Assembly (NCBI GenBank): GCA_947179485.1
Contig: OX359249.1
Span: 53,579,402-53,643,401, forward strand
Reading direction: 5' to 3'
DNA from: Allacma fusca
Taxonomy: Eukaryota > Arthropoda > Collembola > Symphypleona > Sminthuridae
Length of the DNA: 64,000 nucleotides
This document shows, piece after piece, positions 47,100 to 56,313 of this stretch (position 1 is the first letter of the stretch; each line of letters begins with the position of its first letter). The notes beneath the pieces were generated by a model. That model was given only the letters and a program-made list of their open reading frames with translations, had not been told where the DNA came from and ran no database searches. The translations under genes were made by a program, and so were the position numbers.

Positions 47100-47330
47100 C
47101 ACCAAAGGTGGGCCCCTATCCCAGGTCTAGGATAGAATATAGGCCCAGATCTGGGGTGCAAAATAAAAATGAGAAATATAGGCACGGATATAGGCTAGGG
47201 CTCAAAATAAATATAGGCTAGGATGAAAATCTAGGTAGGGTCTCCAGATTGCTTCTCGGGGTTAGGGAATATAGGCTAGGCTTCCTGAAACTACCCACAC
47301 CTAGAACGCATATAGGTAAGCCGGTGTGTA
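47100..47330. repeat. ATAGGC/CTAGG word array
   Basis: AATATAGGC, GGCTAGG, TCTAGG and CCTATCC words recur. Candidate hAT-type ends are AAAGGTGGGCCCC (47103) and CTACCCACACC (about 47301). No TSD established. Similar words continue weakly to 47590. Confidence 0.45.
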
Positions 47331-47573
47331 AATATGTTCCGCTCGTAATAGTTATGTATCATGTGTACTTTGTTACTACACGGGTAGTAAATATACACAT
47401 TGGAAAGTATTAATAATGTATATATCCAGGGGTTTAGGAGAAAGTAATGTGTCTAGGGCAATTTCTAGGCAGGCGGTCCCTTATGCTAATAGCCTATATA
47501 TGATTATAGGCAGGCACTTGTCGCCACCAGCCTTGAGGGATAGAGGCATAAATCGTAAATTGAAATTCTGGAC

Positions 47574-48180
47574 CTATAAGGGGGCCACAGAAGATTTTAA
47601 TATTGTAGGCCCGGCATAATCCACACCAACGCGGAGAAAGGGCTTTGCAGGATTGACTGTAGCAATCAGTAAATTTCCAGTAAAATTCGGAGCCGAATTC
47701 ATTTGATACACCTGATAGTAACCTTTCTTACACCATCCCGCATCCTCATAATCCATTAGCTTGATATGAGGTACGGCATCACGGATTGAGGAACGGGTGA
47801 GCTTGAGTTGAGGGTGAAGTTGGTAACTTGATAGGTTTGCTCGTTTCAGTCTTTCTCCGACACGCAAAACTTTTCCCTCAAGAAATAGAGCTAAAATCCT
47901 TTTAATGTTGCTCGTTGGTAAGGGGGATCCTTTGCGTAGGGATTCCATTTCATCTGAATACGTGAAACTGCACTAACTTGACAGCCTTATGAGTACGCTC
48001 TAATTCCTCCGCTTGAAAGAATTTATGGTTAATAGGAACTGGGTGTTGCTGTCGAATTTTAACTTTCCTCTTACAACTGCACATGAAACGAAATGTGTAG
48101 GAGTCACATACTATAGAATCGCTAGGAATTAACATCTTTCCAATAATTAAAATCGGCGGTGAAAGTCCGGATGGTAGAGT
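47574..48180 (-). pseudogene. BEL/Pao retrotransposon pol fragment (integrase N-terminal region)
   Basis: The minus strand, reading from about 48135 to 47590 across one frameshift near 47945, has QAEELERTHKAVKLVQ, FLEGKVLRVGERLKRANL, then NPAKPFLRVGVDYAGP. These are the region before the integrase, the R-V-G-G-R-L-x-N-A motif and the P-x-R-P-F-x-x-x-G-V-D-Y-A-G-P start of the BEL/Pao integrase core. The His/Cys zinc site between them is degraded. No LTRs are seen. A dead fragment, unrelated to the neighbouring Gypsy element. Confidence 0.75.
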
Positions 48181-48515
48181 GCTTTTCTCATCTTCGAGAG
48201 CTCGTGCAAGTTTTCAGGTCGTGAGTAGGTAGATGGTGGAGCTTTCATCAAAAGCAACGGGCCAATTTACGATAGATGACTTACTCACCAAAGTTGTATT
48301 CAATATAACTTAGCAAGGTATTCAGATCCAATCACTAGATTCGATTGCGTGAAACCAAACAACGCTTTTGACAACCACACTAATATACTGCTTGTAAGAT
48401 CAATTTTTCAGAAAGGGGCAAATGTGAAATTTGCAGCTAGTAAATAGGATAGTAGTCCTTGTGGCAACAAGCAAAAGTGGCAGTAGTCCCTGCAGCATTC
48501 TGAATTTGGCAGTAG

Positions 48516-48947
48516 TGAGACGGGTTGTTTTGGTGCACTATGGTGTATGTTCGTATATGATAATGTTACCTAAGTACAATATCGTAAGTGTTCGCTTAGC
48601 GGTTAATGGCACCAAGGAGTTGCCTCACAAACTCCGGATTATGATTATATGAGGGGACTGTCAATCCGACACGGGTATTCTAGTTTGGTGAAGGGTAAAT
48701 GATACTTCGTATAATGAGTGTAATGAGTCGAGGGATATGGGATACTTTGTACTTATCAATGTACTTAAGAATCGTACTTTTATTCTGAGTATCACTTGTT
48801 CTCTCTTCAAGCTCTCTACCTCGACTCCTGAGTTCTGGAGTCTCTCTTGACATTCTCTCATGACATTATTCATACATTTCCTTAGTGTATATTATCTTTA
48901 GGTAAATAAGGTTCAGGAGACGTTCACATGAATCTTACAATGTGACA
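48516..48947 (-). repeat. Gypsy 3' LTR
   Basis: 432 bp, TG...CA ends. On the minus strand it begins TGTCACATTG and ends CCCGTCTCA. No difference from the other LTR was seen. Confidence 0.93.
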
Positions 48948-48962
48948 CGCCCCTTCCCTGAG
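48948..48962 (-). other. polypurine tract
   Basis: The minus strand reads CAGGGAAGGGGCG directly before the 3' LTR, the position of the plus-strand primer. Confidence 0.75.
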
Positions 48963-49242
48963 AAAATAACGACCTCGTTATTCATTTCTAATTAAAAAAA
49001 AAATTTGATAACATTTTCGAGAAAAAAAAATTACTTTTGATTTCATATAATTACATTGGGGTTCAAAAAAAATAATTAACTCTTTCTAATACAATAATAA
49101 TTAAAGTTTCACTTAAATTATTACATTAATTCATTTAACTTATTACATCAATTTAATTCCTTATTAATTCAATCTAATTAATACCATTATTTCATTTAGT
49201 ACGATTCCTTTTCTCTTTTACATCAAATTTACATACATTCAT

Positions 49243-50136
49243 TCAATAATGTTCGAACATTTCACGTATTGGACACTTCATATAAATGTGTCCTGGCATC
49301 AAACATGCTTTACAAAGATCTCCAAAATTCATGCAATGAAACATGATATGTCCGGTCTTCCGGCAATGTGAACACAACCTTGCTATAATTGTAACCTCTG
49401 CTGGGTTCATTTGAAGAATCCTAGGATAGTCCAATGGATATGGAGTTGGCTTCATCTCAGGAAGGTATGTTTCCTTATGGTTCCAAGCCTTGACCTCGAA
49501 CATTTTGATCCAGATTCTGGTCTGAGCTTCATAAAGCTGTCTTGGAGTACCTTGAAGATGAATCAACCTCTCTCTTCTGTCCACTTGCCATAAGTCGATA
49601 TCAAAGCTGAAACAGTCTCCTTGAATGACATCTTTGATTGCTCCTCTGCTTCCTAGTAACGCTCCACAGATTTCTCTCGGGACCAGGATCGAAGTGTTGT
49701 AAAATGTTGATCCTCCATCTTTGACTGGTAAATCGTGGTATATGGTGTCCTTTGGGAACCTCAGCATCGGAAAGTCCTTATTCTTCGTTTGCATATGTAG
49801 CTTCATGTGAACTGTGAGTGCTTCAAGATACGGAAGTTTCACCTTGCAATGTTCACATATACATTGTTCGCTCGGAGTGTGAATGCTGAGGACCATTTCA
49901 GTGGGATCTACTATCTCCTCATCTGAAACGGCCCCAGATTCGGTCTTCACAATAGTCTTGATCTTGATGTCTTGATTGATGGCCTTGGGGAAGAAATATT
50001 GTCTGTATGCTTGACAACAGTGGATAGCTCTGTCTAGCTGTATAAGAGATTCTTCACCCCTTTCGAATTCATTCGTGATGGCTGATAACGCTGCGAGCGT
50101 TTCTGACCTGACAATTTCTTTCAATGGGTTTGACAT
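49243..50136 (-). CDS. Gypsy accessory protein: C2H2 finger, KH-like domain and two CCHC knuckles
   Basis: 297 codons from ATG 50136. Residues 94-114 form a classical C2H2 finger (C94, C97, H110, H114). Residues about 146-212 look like a KH RNA-binding domain, with ILVPREICGALLGSRGAIK containing the GxxG loop (G162-SR-G165) and a following G-x-x-x-Q-x-x-x-A helix. C255-C258-H263-C268 and C275-C278-H283-C288 are two CCHC knuckles. A KH domain followed by two knuckles recalls splicing factor SF1/BBP. It occupies the position of env but has no signal peptide or membrane segment. A TTATAG|ACAATG acceptor four bases upstream of the ATG suggests a spliced subgenomic mRNA. Likely RNA-binding; actual role unknown. 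Confidence 0.75.
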   Translation of the reverse strand: MSNPLKEIVRSETLAALSAITNEFERGEESLIQLDRAIHCCQAYRQYFFPKAINQDIKIKTIVKTESGAVSDEEIVDPTEMVLSIHTPSEQCICEHCKVKLPYLEALTVHMKLHMQTKNKDFPMLRFPKDTIYHDLPVKDGGSTFYNTSILVPREICGALLGSRGAIKDVIQGDCFSFDIDLWQVDRRERLIHLQGTPRQLYEAQTRIWIKMFEVKAWNHKETYLPEMKPTPYPLDYPRILQMNPAEVTIIARLCSHCRKTGHIMFHCMNFGDLCKACLMPGHIYMKCPIREMFEHY

Positions 50137-50880
50137 TGTCTATAATATACATATATTTTAAAGTCGAAAAAAAATTAAATCATGTGATTTGATTTCCAAA
50201 ATATTTTCCTTAGATTTACGATAAATGTTAAGTTAAATTGAAATATTTACAAATAAAGAATTAAAATTATTCTAAAATTCTGTATATAATTTGATTAAAA
50301 ATATGTGCGTGCTGAATACAATACCTTAGTACCAAGACCTCAGGACTTTGAGAAAAATAACCAAAATCGCTTAATGATTTCCTCCTTAGAATCTCCTTTG
50401 GATTCACTGCGGGTTCACTGTTCTGGTAAAAACACAAAAGAACATATTAATCTCAGGTAAGTACTTATTGGTAATGGTATTTCCCTTGTTTCCTGTGATT
50501 TAAAACAAATAACTGAAATTATCACAATAATACACAGCACTATAAGCACAATAATAAAATAAAAGCGTATTTTAAAATTGTAATAACTATGTACACTTTA
50601 AAACTTGCGTAAGCTTAAAAACTATTAAAATGTTGTATTTACAACTTAAAAATATACTATAAAAATAAATATTTTTGTATTTTTCCTTTAGTTAAGAGAA
50701 TAAAAAATAAGATAAATAAAATAGTATGTGTATATAAAAAAAATAGAGTTAATTGATAATATTATTAAAATCTTACTTCTAAGTTGGGATAAAATAATGA
50801 GATTTACACAACACAACTGTTAACATAAGTTAACTTCTACACTTGAACTGACTGAGGGAAGAGAAATTCCTCTCCCACTC
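50137..50880 (-). other. Gypsy internal non-coding region between accessory ORFs
   Basis: 744 bp, very AT-rich, without ORFs. Its 3' end is the candidate splice acceptor (AG at 50141-50140) for the KH ORF. It may hold a leader exon or promoter for that transcript; I see no certain donor. Confidence 0.5.
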
Positions 50881-53340
50881 TCATTCCTTATAATACTCTA
50901 ATGGCTTTTGAGCGGCTTTTCGTTTTGGACGTTGCCATACTTCCTCAGATGTAAAACGTGCTGCCTGCTGGAAGAGCATTCTCGACTCTCCGCTGGCCGA
51001 CAGACGCCTCTTTTTTACTTTGGGATTCGGTGGCGAATTTGGCAACACCGACTCAAATACCTCTTTTACAAGCTTAACGGGCTGGGCTTGATCTACATGA
51101 GTATTTGCTACTTCTACATTTGTACTACACTCTGTACTGACAGGTATACTTAAAATTCTTTTTCTACGATTTACATTCCTTAAATTAGTTCCTTCACTAG
51201 TGTTATCACTTCTAGGCTTATCATTACTTAAAGTTTCTAAAGTGTGTATATTTACCTTAGCCTTATTTTTGGCTTTTTGTACTTCAGGATTTAAATTAAT
51301 TTTTACCTTTCTAGGTATTCCTTTGAATAAATATACAGGACTAGGAATAGGTAAACTACCTTTGGTGTGAATGACTTTAGGAGTAAGTAATTTGGATTTG
51401 GCTTTGGTAATTCTGCCTGATTTAACTATCTTGGTTTTGGGAGTTTTCAACTTTTTACCTTTAGAAATATAGGATTGCGATGTTTGTGTATCTACTATAG
51501 GTATAGTGGGGTGGAAAATCTGTGTAGTTATAGGATTTGTTACAGAATCTGCAACTGTAAGGATTTGCTCCGGTATGAGCTCACCAGGTAAGTTTACACT
51601 TGTTATTTTCCTCTCCTTCCTCACTATTTTTGAAAACTTATTTTCCCATTTAGGATAATTCACTAAGATATTTAAATGTTCATATTCTTGTAAATATTCA
51701 CTTTCCAAATTATTTTCCCTAAGTGTAATGTTTTGTGTCTTTTTCTGTAGACGCTTATCATAACTGTCACTAATCAAATTCGGAAAAGCTTCAAAAATTA
51801 TGTAAGAGCGATGTAAATTGTACATTGGTTTGGGATCGATAGGTAAGTTATTCACTTCCATAGGTATATTGTCTACATTTTCGGGTTCAGTACTATTCTC
51901 GAATAAATTACTAATTTCTTGTTCTAAGTAATTTTGATTTTCGTGTAATAGAATTTCCTCGTTCTGGTTTATATTTTCACCATTATTGTCATTACTTAGA
52001 TTTAAATCAGATAATGCTAATAATTCATTATGTTCACTTTTCGTAGAAATTGTATTCACACTTTCGTTATTACGACTGGAACAAATTGTAGAAATTAATG
52101 ATAACCTTGATGTATGGCTATTATTAAAATATTCATTCATAGCATTTGTAATTGAAGATTCACCTATGTCTATATCTTCCTCTAGATCGAATTTCGCAGA
52201 ATCTGGATTCCGCGTGGAAACTATATCACTAATAATTGAAGAGTTCACACTATCCTCTGATGAGTCCTCTGAGGAAACTTGTGCTCTTTGTCTGTAATTA
52301 TTGAAGAATTCTGTTGCAGGTATGAATTGTTCTTCTTCTCTAATTTGTGGAGTAATTATTTGAAAATTTCCAAACATATCAAATTGCGCAAATGAGTTTT
52401 CAGTCTGTTCTGCTGCTGTTGAGCTTTGAACTGTTTCAATCCCTTCGCTTCTTTCATCGATTTCCTCAAATGAGATTAAATCTTCTGCTATCTCTTCCTC
52501 ATTCATTTCTTCTGATCTTGTAATTATTTCTGACTCTTCTTCTACTTCTTCTATGACAATTCTTTCTGTAGATGATGCATTATTCTCTAAATTATCTGGT
52601 TCCCTGAGTTCATTGTTCTCAGGAATTATATGATTGTTGATTACTGTTTGTGAATTTGAAGTGCAATTGAATTCAATGTTCACGGGTTCATGCGACAACA
52701 TATTTCCATTTAAGTTTCGATTTCTATTTTCATCGTTACTAAAGTTATTATGTATAAACTCGTCGTTAGAATTAATATTAAATTCATTTAGAATTTGTGA
52801 GTTAGGATTTATATTGATGTTAAAGTTCAGTACCGGTTGTTGAACACTAACACCATTATCTTGATCTGATGCAAATAATTGAGAAGGTGCAATTTCATTT
52901 ACATTAATTCTTCTCTTTGCTCTTGTTGTAGGTGGCAAACTTACTAAGTCTCTCACAGGACCATGGCTGCGAGTATTTCTGTAAGGACCTGAATTTTCCC
53001 TAAGTTCAATGACACTTTCATCTTGGTTTACATTTTCATTCACTGTCCTGGAACAACAAGGATCTGCAGTTTCCCTGAAATTCCCAAGTGCGTTGACGTT
53101 GCTTCTGGGTGTAACCAATCTTGCTGTCGATTCATATGTAGATATACTGGTGTTGATTCTACTTTGCCTCTGGTTTTGACTTGCTGTATGTGTGCTTGTG
53201 CTGGCGCTAACATTAGTCGAATAATAGCTAGTAGAGTTCCTATCTGCGTAATTTACATTCCTCGAAACGTCTCCCGTAGAAACTAAATTATTTGCATTGT
53301 TTTCCCTTCTAGATGCTGATGAGTTCGAATTACGGTTCAT
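50881..53340 (-). CDS. Gypsy third ORF: acidic Asn/Ser-rich protein of 819 residues
   Basis: Starts ATG 53340, only 31 bp after the pol stop and in the same frame as pol. The N-terminal third is Ser/Asn/Thr-rich. Residues about 260-300 are strongly acidic (EEVEEESEII, EEMNEEEIAED). The C-terminal third is basic, with PKVKKRRLSASG, a possible nuclear localisation signal, and ends RPKRKAAQKPLEYYKE, the sort of tail found at the C-terminus of some retroelement integrases. I recognise no folded domain, signal peptide or transmembrane helix, so it is not an obvious envelope. It may be made as a readthrough extension of pol or from its own mRNA. Confidence 0.75.
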   Translation of the reverse strand: MNRNSNSSASRRENNANNLVSTGDVSRNVNYADRNSTSYYSTNVSASTSTHTASQNQRQSRINTSISTYESTARLVTPRSNVNALGNFRETADPCCSRTVNENVNQDESVIELRENSGPYRNTRSHGPVRDLVSLPPTTRAKRRINVNEIAPSQLFASDQDNGVSVQQPVLNFNININPNSQILNEFNINSNDEFIHNNFSNDENRNRNLNGNMLSHEPVNIEFNCTSNSQTVINNHIIPENNELREPDNLENNASSTERIVIEEVEEESEIITRSEEMNEEEIAEDLISFEEIDERSEGIETVQSSTAAEQTENSFAQFDMFGNFQIITPQIREEEQFIPATEFFNNYRQRAQVSSEDSSEDSVNSSIISDIVSTRNPDSAKFDLEEDIDIGESSITNAMNEYFNNSHTSRLSLISTICSSRNNESVNTISTKSEHNELLALSDLNLSNDNNGENINQNEEILLHENQNYLEQEISNLFENSTEPENVDNIPMEVNNLPIDPKPMYNLHRSYIIFEAFPNLISDSYDKRLQKKTQNITLRENNLESEYLQEYEHLNILVNYPKWENKFSKIVRKERKITSVNLPGELIPEQILTVADSVTNPITTQIFHPTIPIVDTQTSQSYISKGKKLKTPKTKIVKSGRITKAKSKLLTPKVIHTKGSLPIPSPVYLFKGIPRKVKINLNPEVQKAKNKAKVNIHTLETLSNDKPRSDNTSEGTNLRNVNRRKRILSIPVSTECSTNVEVANTHVDQAQPVKLVKEVFESVLPNSPPNPKVKKRRLSASGESRMLFQQAARFTSEEVWQRPKRKAAQKPLEYYKE

Positions 53341-53370
53341 GACGCCGACATTCTCCCTTCTATCATCTTG

Positions 53371-53373
53371 CTA
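53371..53373 (-). promoter_or_regulatory. in-frame UAG between pol and ORF3 (possible readthrough site)
   Basis: TCC TAG CAA GAT: a single amber codon separates pol from the 819-codon ORF in the same frame, with ten sense codons before the first ATG. UAG followed by CAA resembles known leaky contexts. Readthrough is inferred, not shown. Confidence 0.45.
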
Positions 53374-56268
53374 GGATTCTTCACTTGCTGTTGTACTGGA
53401 ACTATTTGTTGCTTCTCTCTGCTGGTTATTAGCTACCTCACGCTGTGGATATGTCCGATGATCATACCGAGGAAAAACCTCTGCAGGTCTCATTTGTGTG
53501 CCTAATGATGGGCTCATGCTAAAATGATCTGCGTTAAAAATTCCTCCAGGTATAACTAATGGATAATCTGCACACCAAGTATCCGGACGTATGTACGGAG
53601 CTATGTTATGCACATGTACATTCCTAAGTCTATTTCCCATTGTCGTTAAAATTGGCTTCACTTGGAAAGACTGATTTGAATAAACCTTGACGATTTCATA
53701 GGGTCCTAACCATTTCGGACCTAATTGATGGGGTTGCTGGTCTTTGAGTTTTACCAGGTCACCTACTCTGTAAGTGTGAACCTTTTTATTTGCATTAAAT
53801 AAATTATCTCGTTTTTCTTGGGCTTGTGTTGTCATTTTCACAGCTTCTTCTGTGGCTTTCGCAACTGCCTCTGCATTTTCCTCAGGTGACTGGTTAGCAT
53901 CTGATACGAGGACTGGGGTGACTAGATCCAATCTAGTAAGCGGTTCTCTGCCGTGGAATAAGAAGTATGGGGAATAGTTGGTTCCTTCATTTACATGGAA
54001 GTTGTGGGAACGGATGGCTAAAGGTAACAGAGTATCCCATTTTGCATAATCTTTCTCGATGAACTTTTTAATGAAAGTCTTTGTGGTTTTGTTCTGTCTT
54101 TCAACTATGCCCATGCTTTGCGGGCTGTTAGGCATTACAATAATATGTTTAATTCCTTTAGTAGCTAACCACTGTGGAAATTCACCGTGTGCAAAATGTG
54201 GACCTCCGTCCGTCACTATCTCCCTAGGAAAATGATGCTCATTTATGACAATGTTCTCAAGTAACCTTTGTGAGTCTTTAGATGTGTGAGTCTTTGAAGT
54301 ACCAGCAAAAACATATCTGGTTGTACAGTCAATCATTACTAATGCGTATTGGTGTCCTTTCTCTGACCGTGGCAATGGACCTATCCAATCCAAAGCTAAT
54401 CTATATAAGGCTTTTGCAGGTGGTGGCAATGACTTTCTGTGACCTATTAAAGCTGTATTCCTAGGATTGTGAAGTTGACACACTTCACAGGACTGAAGAA
54501 ACTTCTGAACATCTTGGAACATGTTTACCCAGAAATACCTTGTATATAATGCAGAGAAGGTTTTGTAAATTCCTGCATGTCCTCCTTCAGGATCTGTGTG
54601 GAAAATTCTAATGATTTCAGCTCTCAATGCTTTCGGTATGCAAAGTCTCCAAGGGTTTGCTGTAAGTCCTTTATCAATTCTATATAAGAGTCCATGAATT
54701 AATGCATAGTTATCTCCAAAGATATGCGGTGGGTCACTCTCATGATCACCTTTCTTTATGAGTTTCAGAATGATGTCAGCTAACTTCTCGTCTTCAGCTT
54801 GTTTTTCCCTGAATAAATCTCCGTTACCTCCTACGGTGACTTGAATAGCTCTGTCTTCCTGAGCGACTTCCACTTGAGTTGCATCAACTAGGGTCGTATT
54901 CAAGCGGCGAATAACCTCTCGGGAAAGGCAATCTACATGTGCCATCTTTTTCCCTGGGACATGTTCGATGGTCATGGGCTGTTTCGCAAGCATCATGGTC
55001 CATCTGGCTATCCTGTTATGTGGGTCTTTCATGGTCATTACATGCTGAAGGCTATGGTGATCTGTTCTGATGTGAACCATTTTACCATAAACATATTGCC
55101 TGAACTTTTGTAATCCCCAGACAATGGCAAGGCATTCCCTCTCTCTAGCGTCCCATTTTCTCTCGGTTTCAGTGAGTGATCGAGATGCATAATGAATTGG
55201 ATGCAAATTTTTCCCATCTGTACCTTGGTGTAGGATTGCCCCAATTCCATAGGCGCTGGCGTCTGTGTAAAGATAGAGATCTGCTAAAGGGTTATAAAAT
55301 TGTAATACAGGTGCTGTCATTAATGCTGATTTCAATTTCCTAGCTGCTTCATCACATTCCGGAGTCCAATCGAATTTGGCTCCAACTCTCTTGAGTTCAT
55401 TCAATGGCTTTGCGATGTTGGCATACCCTTCTATGAACTGCCGATACCATTCTGTCATTCCCAAGAAACTTCTGAGGGATTTAATTCCTGTGGAAGGATC
55501 CATGTTCATGATTGGTTCCATCTTGGTATCGATGGGTTGTTTCCCATCTCCGCTGATTAATAATCCTAAGAAATCTATTTGCTGAAAACCAAATTTGCAT
55601 TTCTTCAGCTTGAACATCAAGCCAAAAATTTGAGCTCTTTGTAGGACTTGCTCGAATCTGATTAACAGGTCTTCAAATGTACTTGCAAAAATTAACACAT
55701 CATCTATGTATACCAGTACTATTGTATACCTAAGTGCTCCGAGGATGTCATCCATCATTTGCTGGAATTCCCCCGGTGAGTTTCTGTAACCGAAGGGTAG
55801 ACGGTTCATACAGAACTTCCCGTCTGGTGTTGTAAAGGCCATTTTTAGCCTGGACTTGGCATCCAACATTCTCTGTAGAAATCCCTGAATCGCATCAAGT
55901 GATATAAACCACTTGGCTCCATGTAATCTATCGAACTGATCTTGAGGGATAGGTAAAGGATATGTGTTCTTGACTACATTCTTGTTGAATCTCCTAAGGT
56001 CTAAAACGTACCTAAAAGTTCCATCAGCTTTCTTTACTAAGAGTACTGGATTGTTCCATGGTGAGTCGCATGGGGAAACTATACCCTGATCAATGTGTTG
56101 ATTTACTAATTTCCTAAGTTCTTCTTGTTCAGTAAAAGAAAGTCTGTATTGAGGAGTATATACTGGTTTGGCATCTCCAGTATCAATGGTGACATATTTA
56201 TAGTTGACGCATCCGAATTCGGAGTCATCTTTGGCAAAACAATTTCTGTATTTATTAATGATTCCCAT
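53371..56268 (-). CDS. pol: Gypsy pol: reverse transcriptase, RNase H and integrase
   Basis: 965 codons from ATG 56268, although the frame is open from just after the UGA at 56311. RT (about residues 45-225) has SLDAIQGFLQ and the catalytic VYIDDVLIF. RNase H (about 330-450) has YLYTDASAYGIGAILHQ, ERECLAIVWGLQKFR and IRTDHHSLQHV. Integrase has a zinc site (HTDPEGGHAG...CEVC, about 556-598), the catalytic Asp in ALDWIGPLP, the second Asp in VTDGG and the Glu in GIVERQNKT, then a GPY/F module (GPKWLGPYEIVKV, about 850). All catalytic residues are present, with no frameshift or internal stop. It copies the RNA into cDNA and inserts it into the genome. Confidence 0.93.
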   Translation of the reverse strand: MGIINKYRNCFAKDDSEFGCVNYKYVTIDTGDAKPVYTPQYRLSFTEQEELRKLVNQHIDQGIVSPCDSPWNNPVLLVKKADGTFRYVLDLRRFNKNVVKNTYPLPIPQDQFDRLHGAKWFISLDAIQGFLQRMLDAKSRLKMAFTTPDGKFCMNRLPFGYRNSPGEFQQMMDDILGALRYTIVLVYIDDVLIFASTFEDLLIRFEQVLQRAQIFGLMFKLKKCKFGFQQIDFLGLLISGDGKQPIDTKMEPIMNMDPSTGIKSLRSFLGMTEWYRQFIEGYANIAKPLNELKRVGAKFDWTPECDEAARKLKSALMTAPVLQFYNPLADLYLYTDASAYGIGAILHQGTDGKNLHPIHYASRSLTETERKWDARERECLAIVWGLQKFRQYVYGKMVHIRTDHHSLQHVMTMKDPHNRIARWTMMLAKQPMTIEHVPGKKMAHVDCLSREVIRRLNTTLVDATQVEVAQEDRAIQVTVGGNGDLFREKQAEDEKLADIILKLIKKGDHESDPPHIFGDNYALIHGLLYRIDKGLTANPWRLCIPKALRAEIIRIFHTDPEGGHAGIYKTFSALYTRYFWVNMFQDVQKFLQSCEVCQLHNPRNTALIGHRKSLPPPAKALYRLALDWIGPLPRSEKGHQYALVMIDCTTRYVFAGTSKTHTSKDSQRLLENIVINEHHFPREIVTDGGPHFAHGEFPQWLATKGIKHIIVMPNSPQSMGIVERQNKTTKTFIKKFIEKDYAKWDTLLPLAIRSHNFHVNEGTNYSPYFLFHGREPLTRLDLVTPVLVSDANQSPEENAEAVAKATEEAVKMTTQAQEKRDNLFNANKKVHTYRVGDLVKLKDQQPHQLGPKWLGPYEIVKVYSNQSFQVKPILTTMGNRLRNVHVHNIAPYIRPDTWCADYPLVIPGGIFNADHFSMSPSLGTQMRPAEVFPRYDHRTYPQREVANNQQREATNSSSTTASEES

Positions 56269-56310
56269 AAGTTGTTGTTGTTGAGATCCATTTATTGTTG
56301 GACCAAACTT

Positions 56311-56313
56311 TCA
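56311..56313 (-). promoter_or_regulatory. in-frame UGA between protease and RT
   Basis: GAA TGA AAG: one opal codon divides a single continuous frame. The codons after it (KFGPTINGSQQQQL) lead directly into the RT N-terminus. Either stop-codon readthrough or a single inactivating mutation. Confidence 0.5.

Noticed and set aside
48661-48873. 70-codon minus-strand ORF inside the Gypsy LTR, seen again at 59466-59678
   Set aside because: It is repeated only because the LTRs are identical. No recognisable domain and no independent evidence of translation.
50908-53286. Several plus-strand ORFs across the Gypsy ORF3 and pol
   Set aside because: Antisense shadows of long, motif-bearing minus-strand frames.
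50881-53340. ORF3 as a retroviral envelope gene
   Set aside because: No signal peptide, transmembrane segment, furin-type site context or Cys pattern. Composition is acidic and Asn/Ser-rich.
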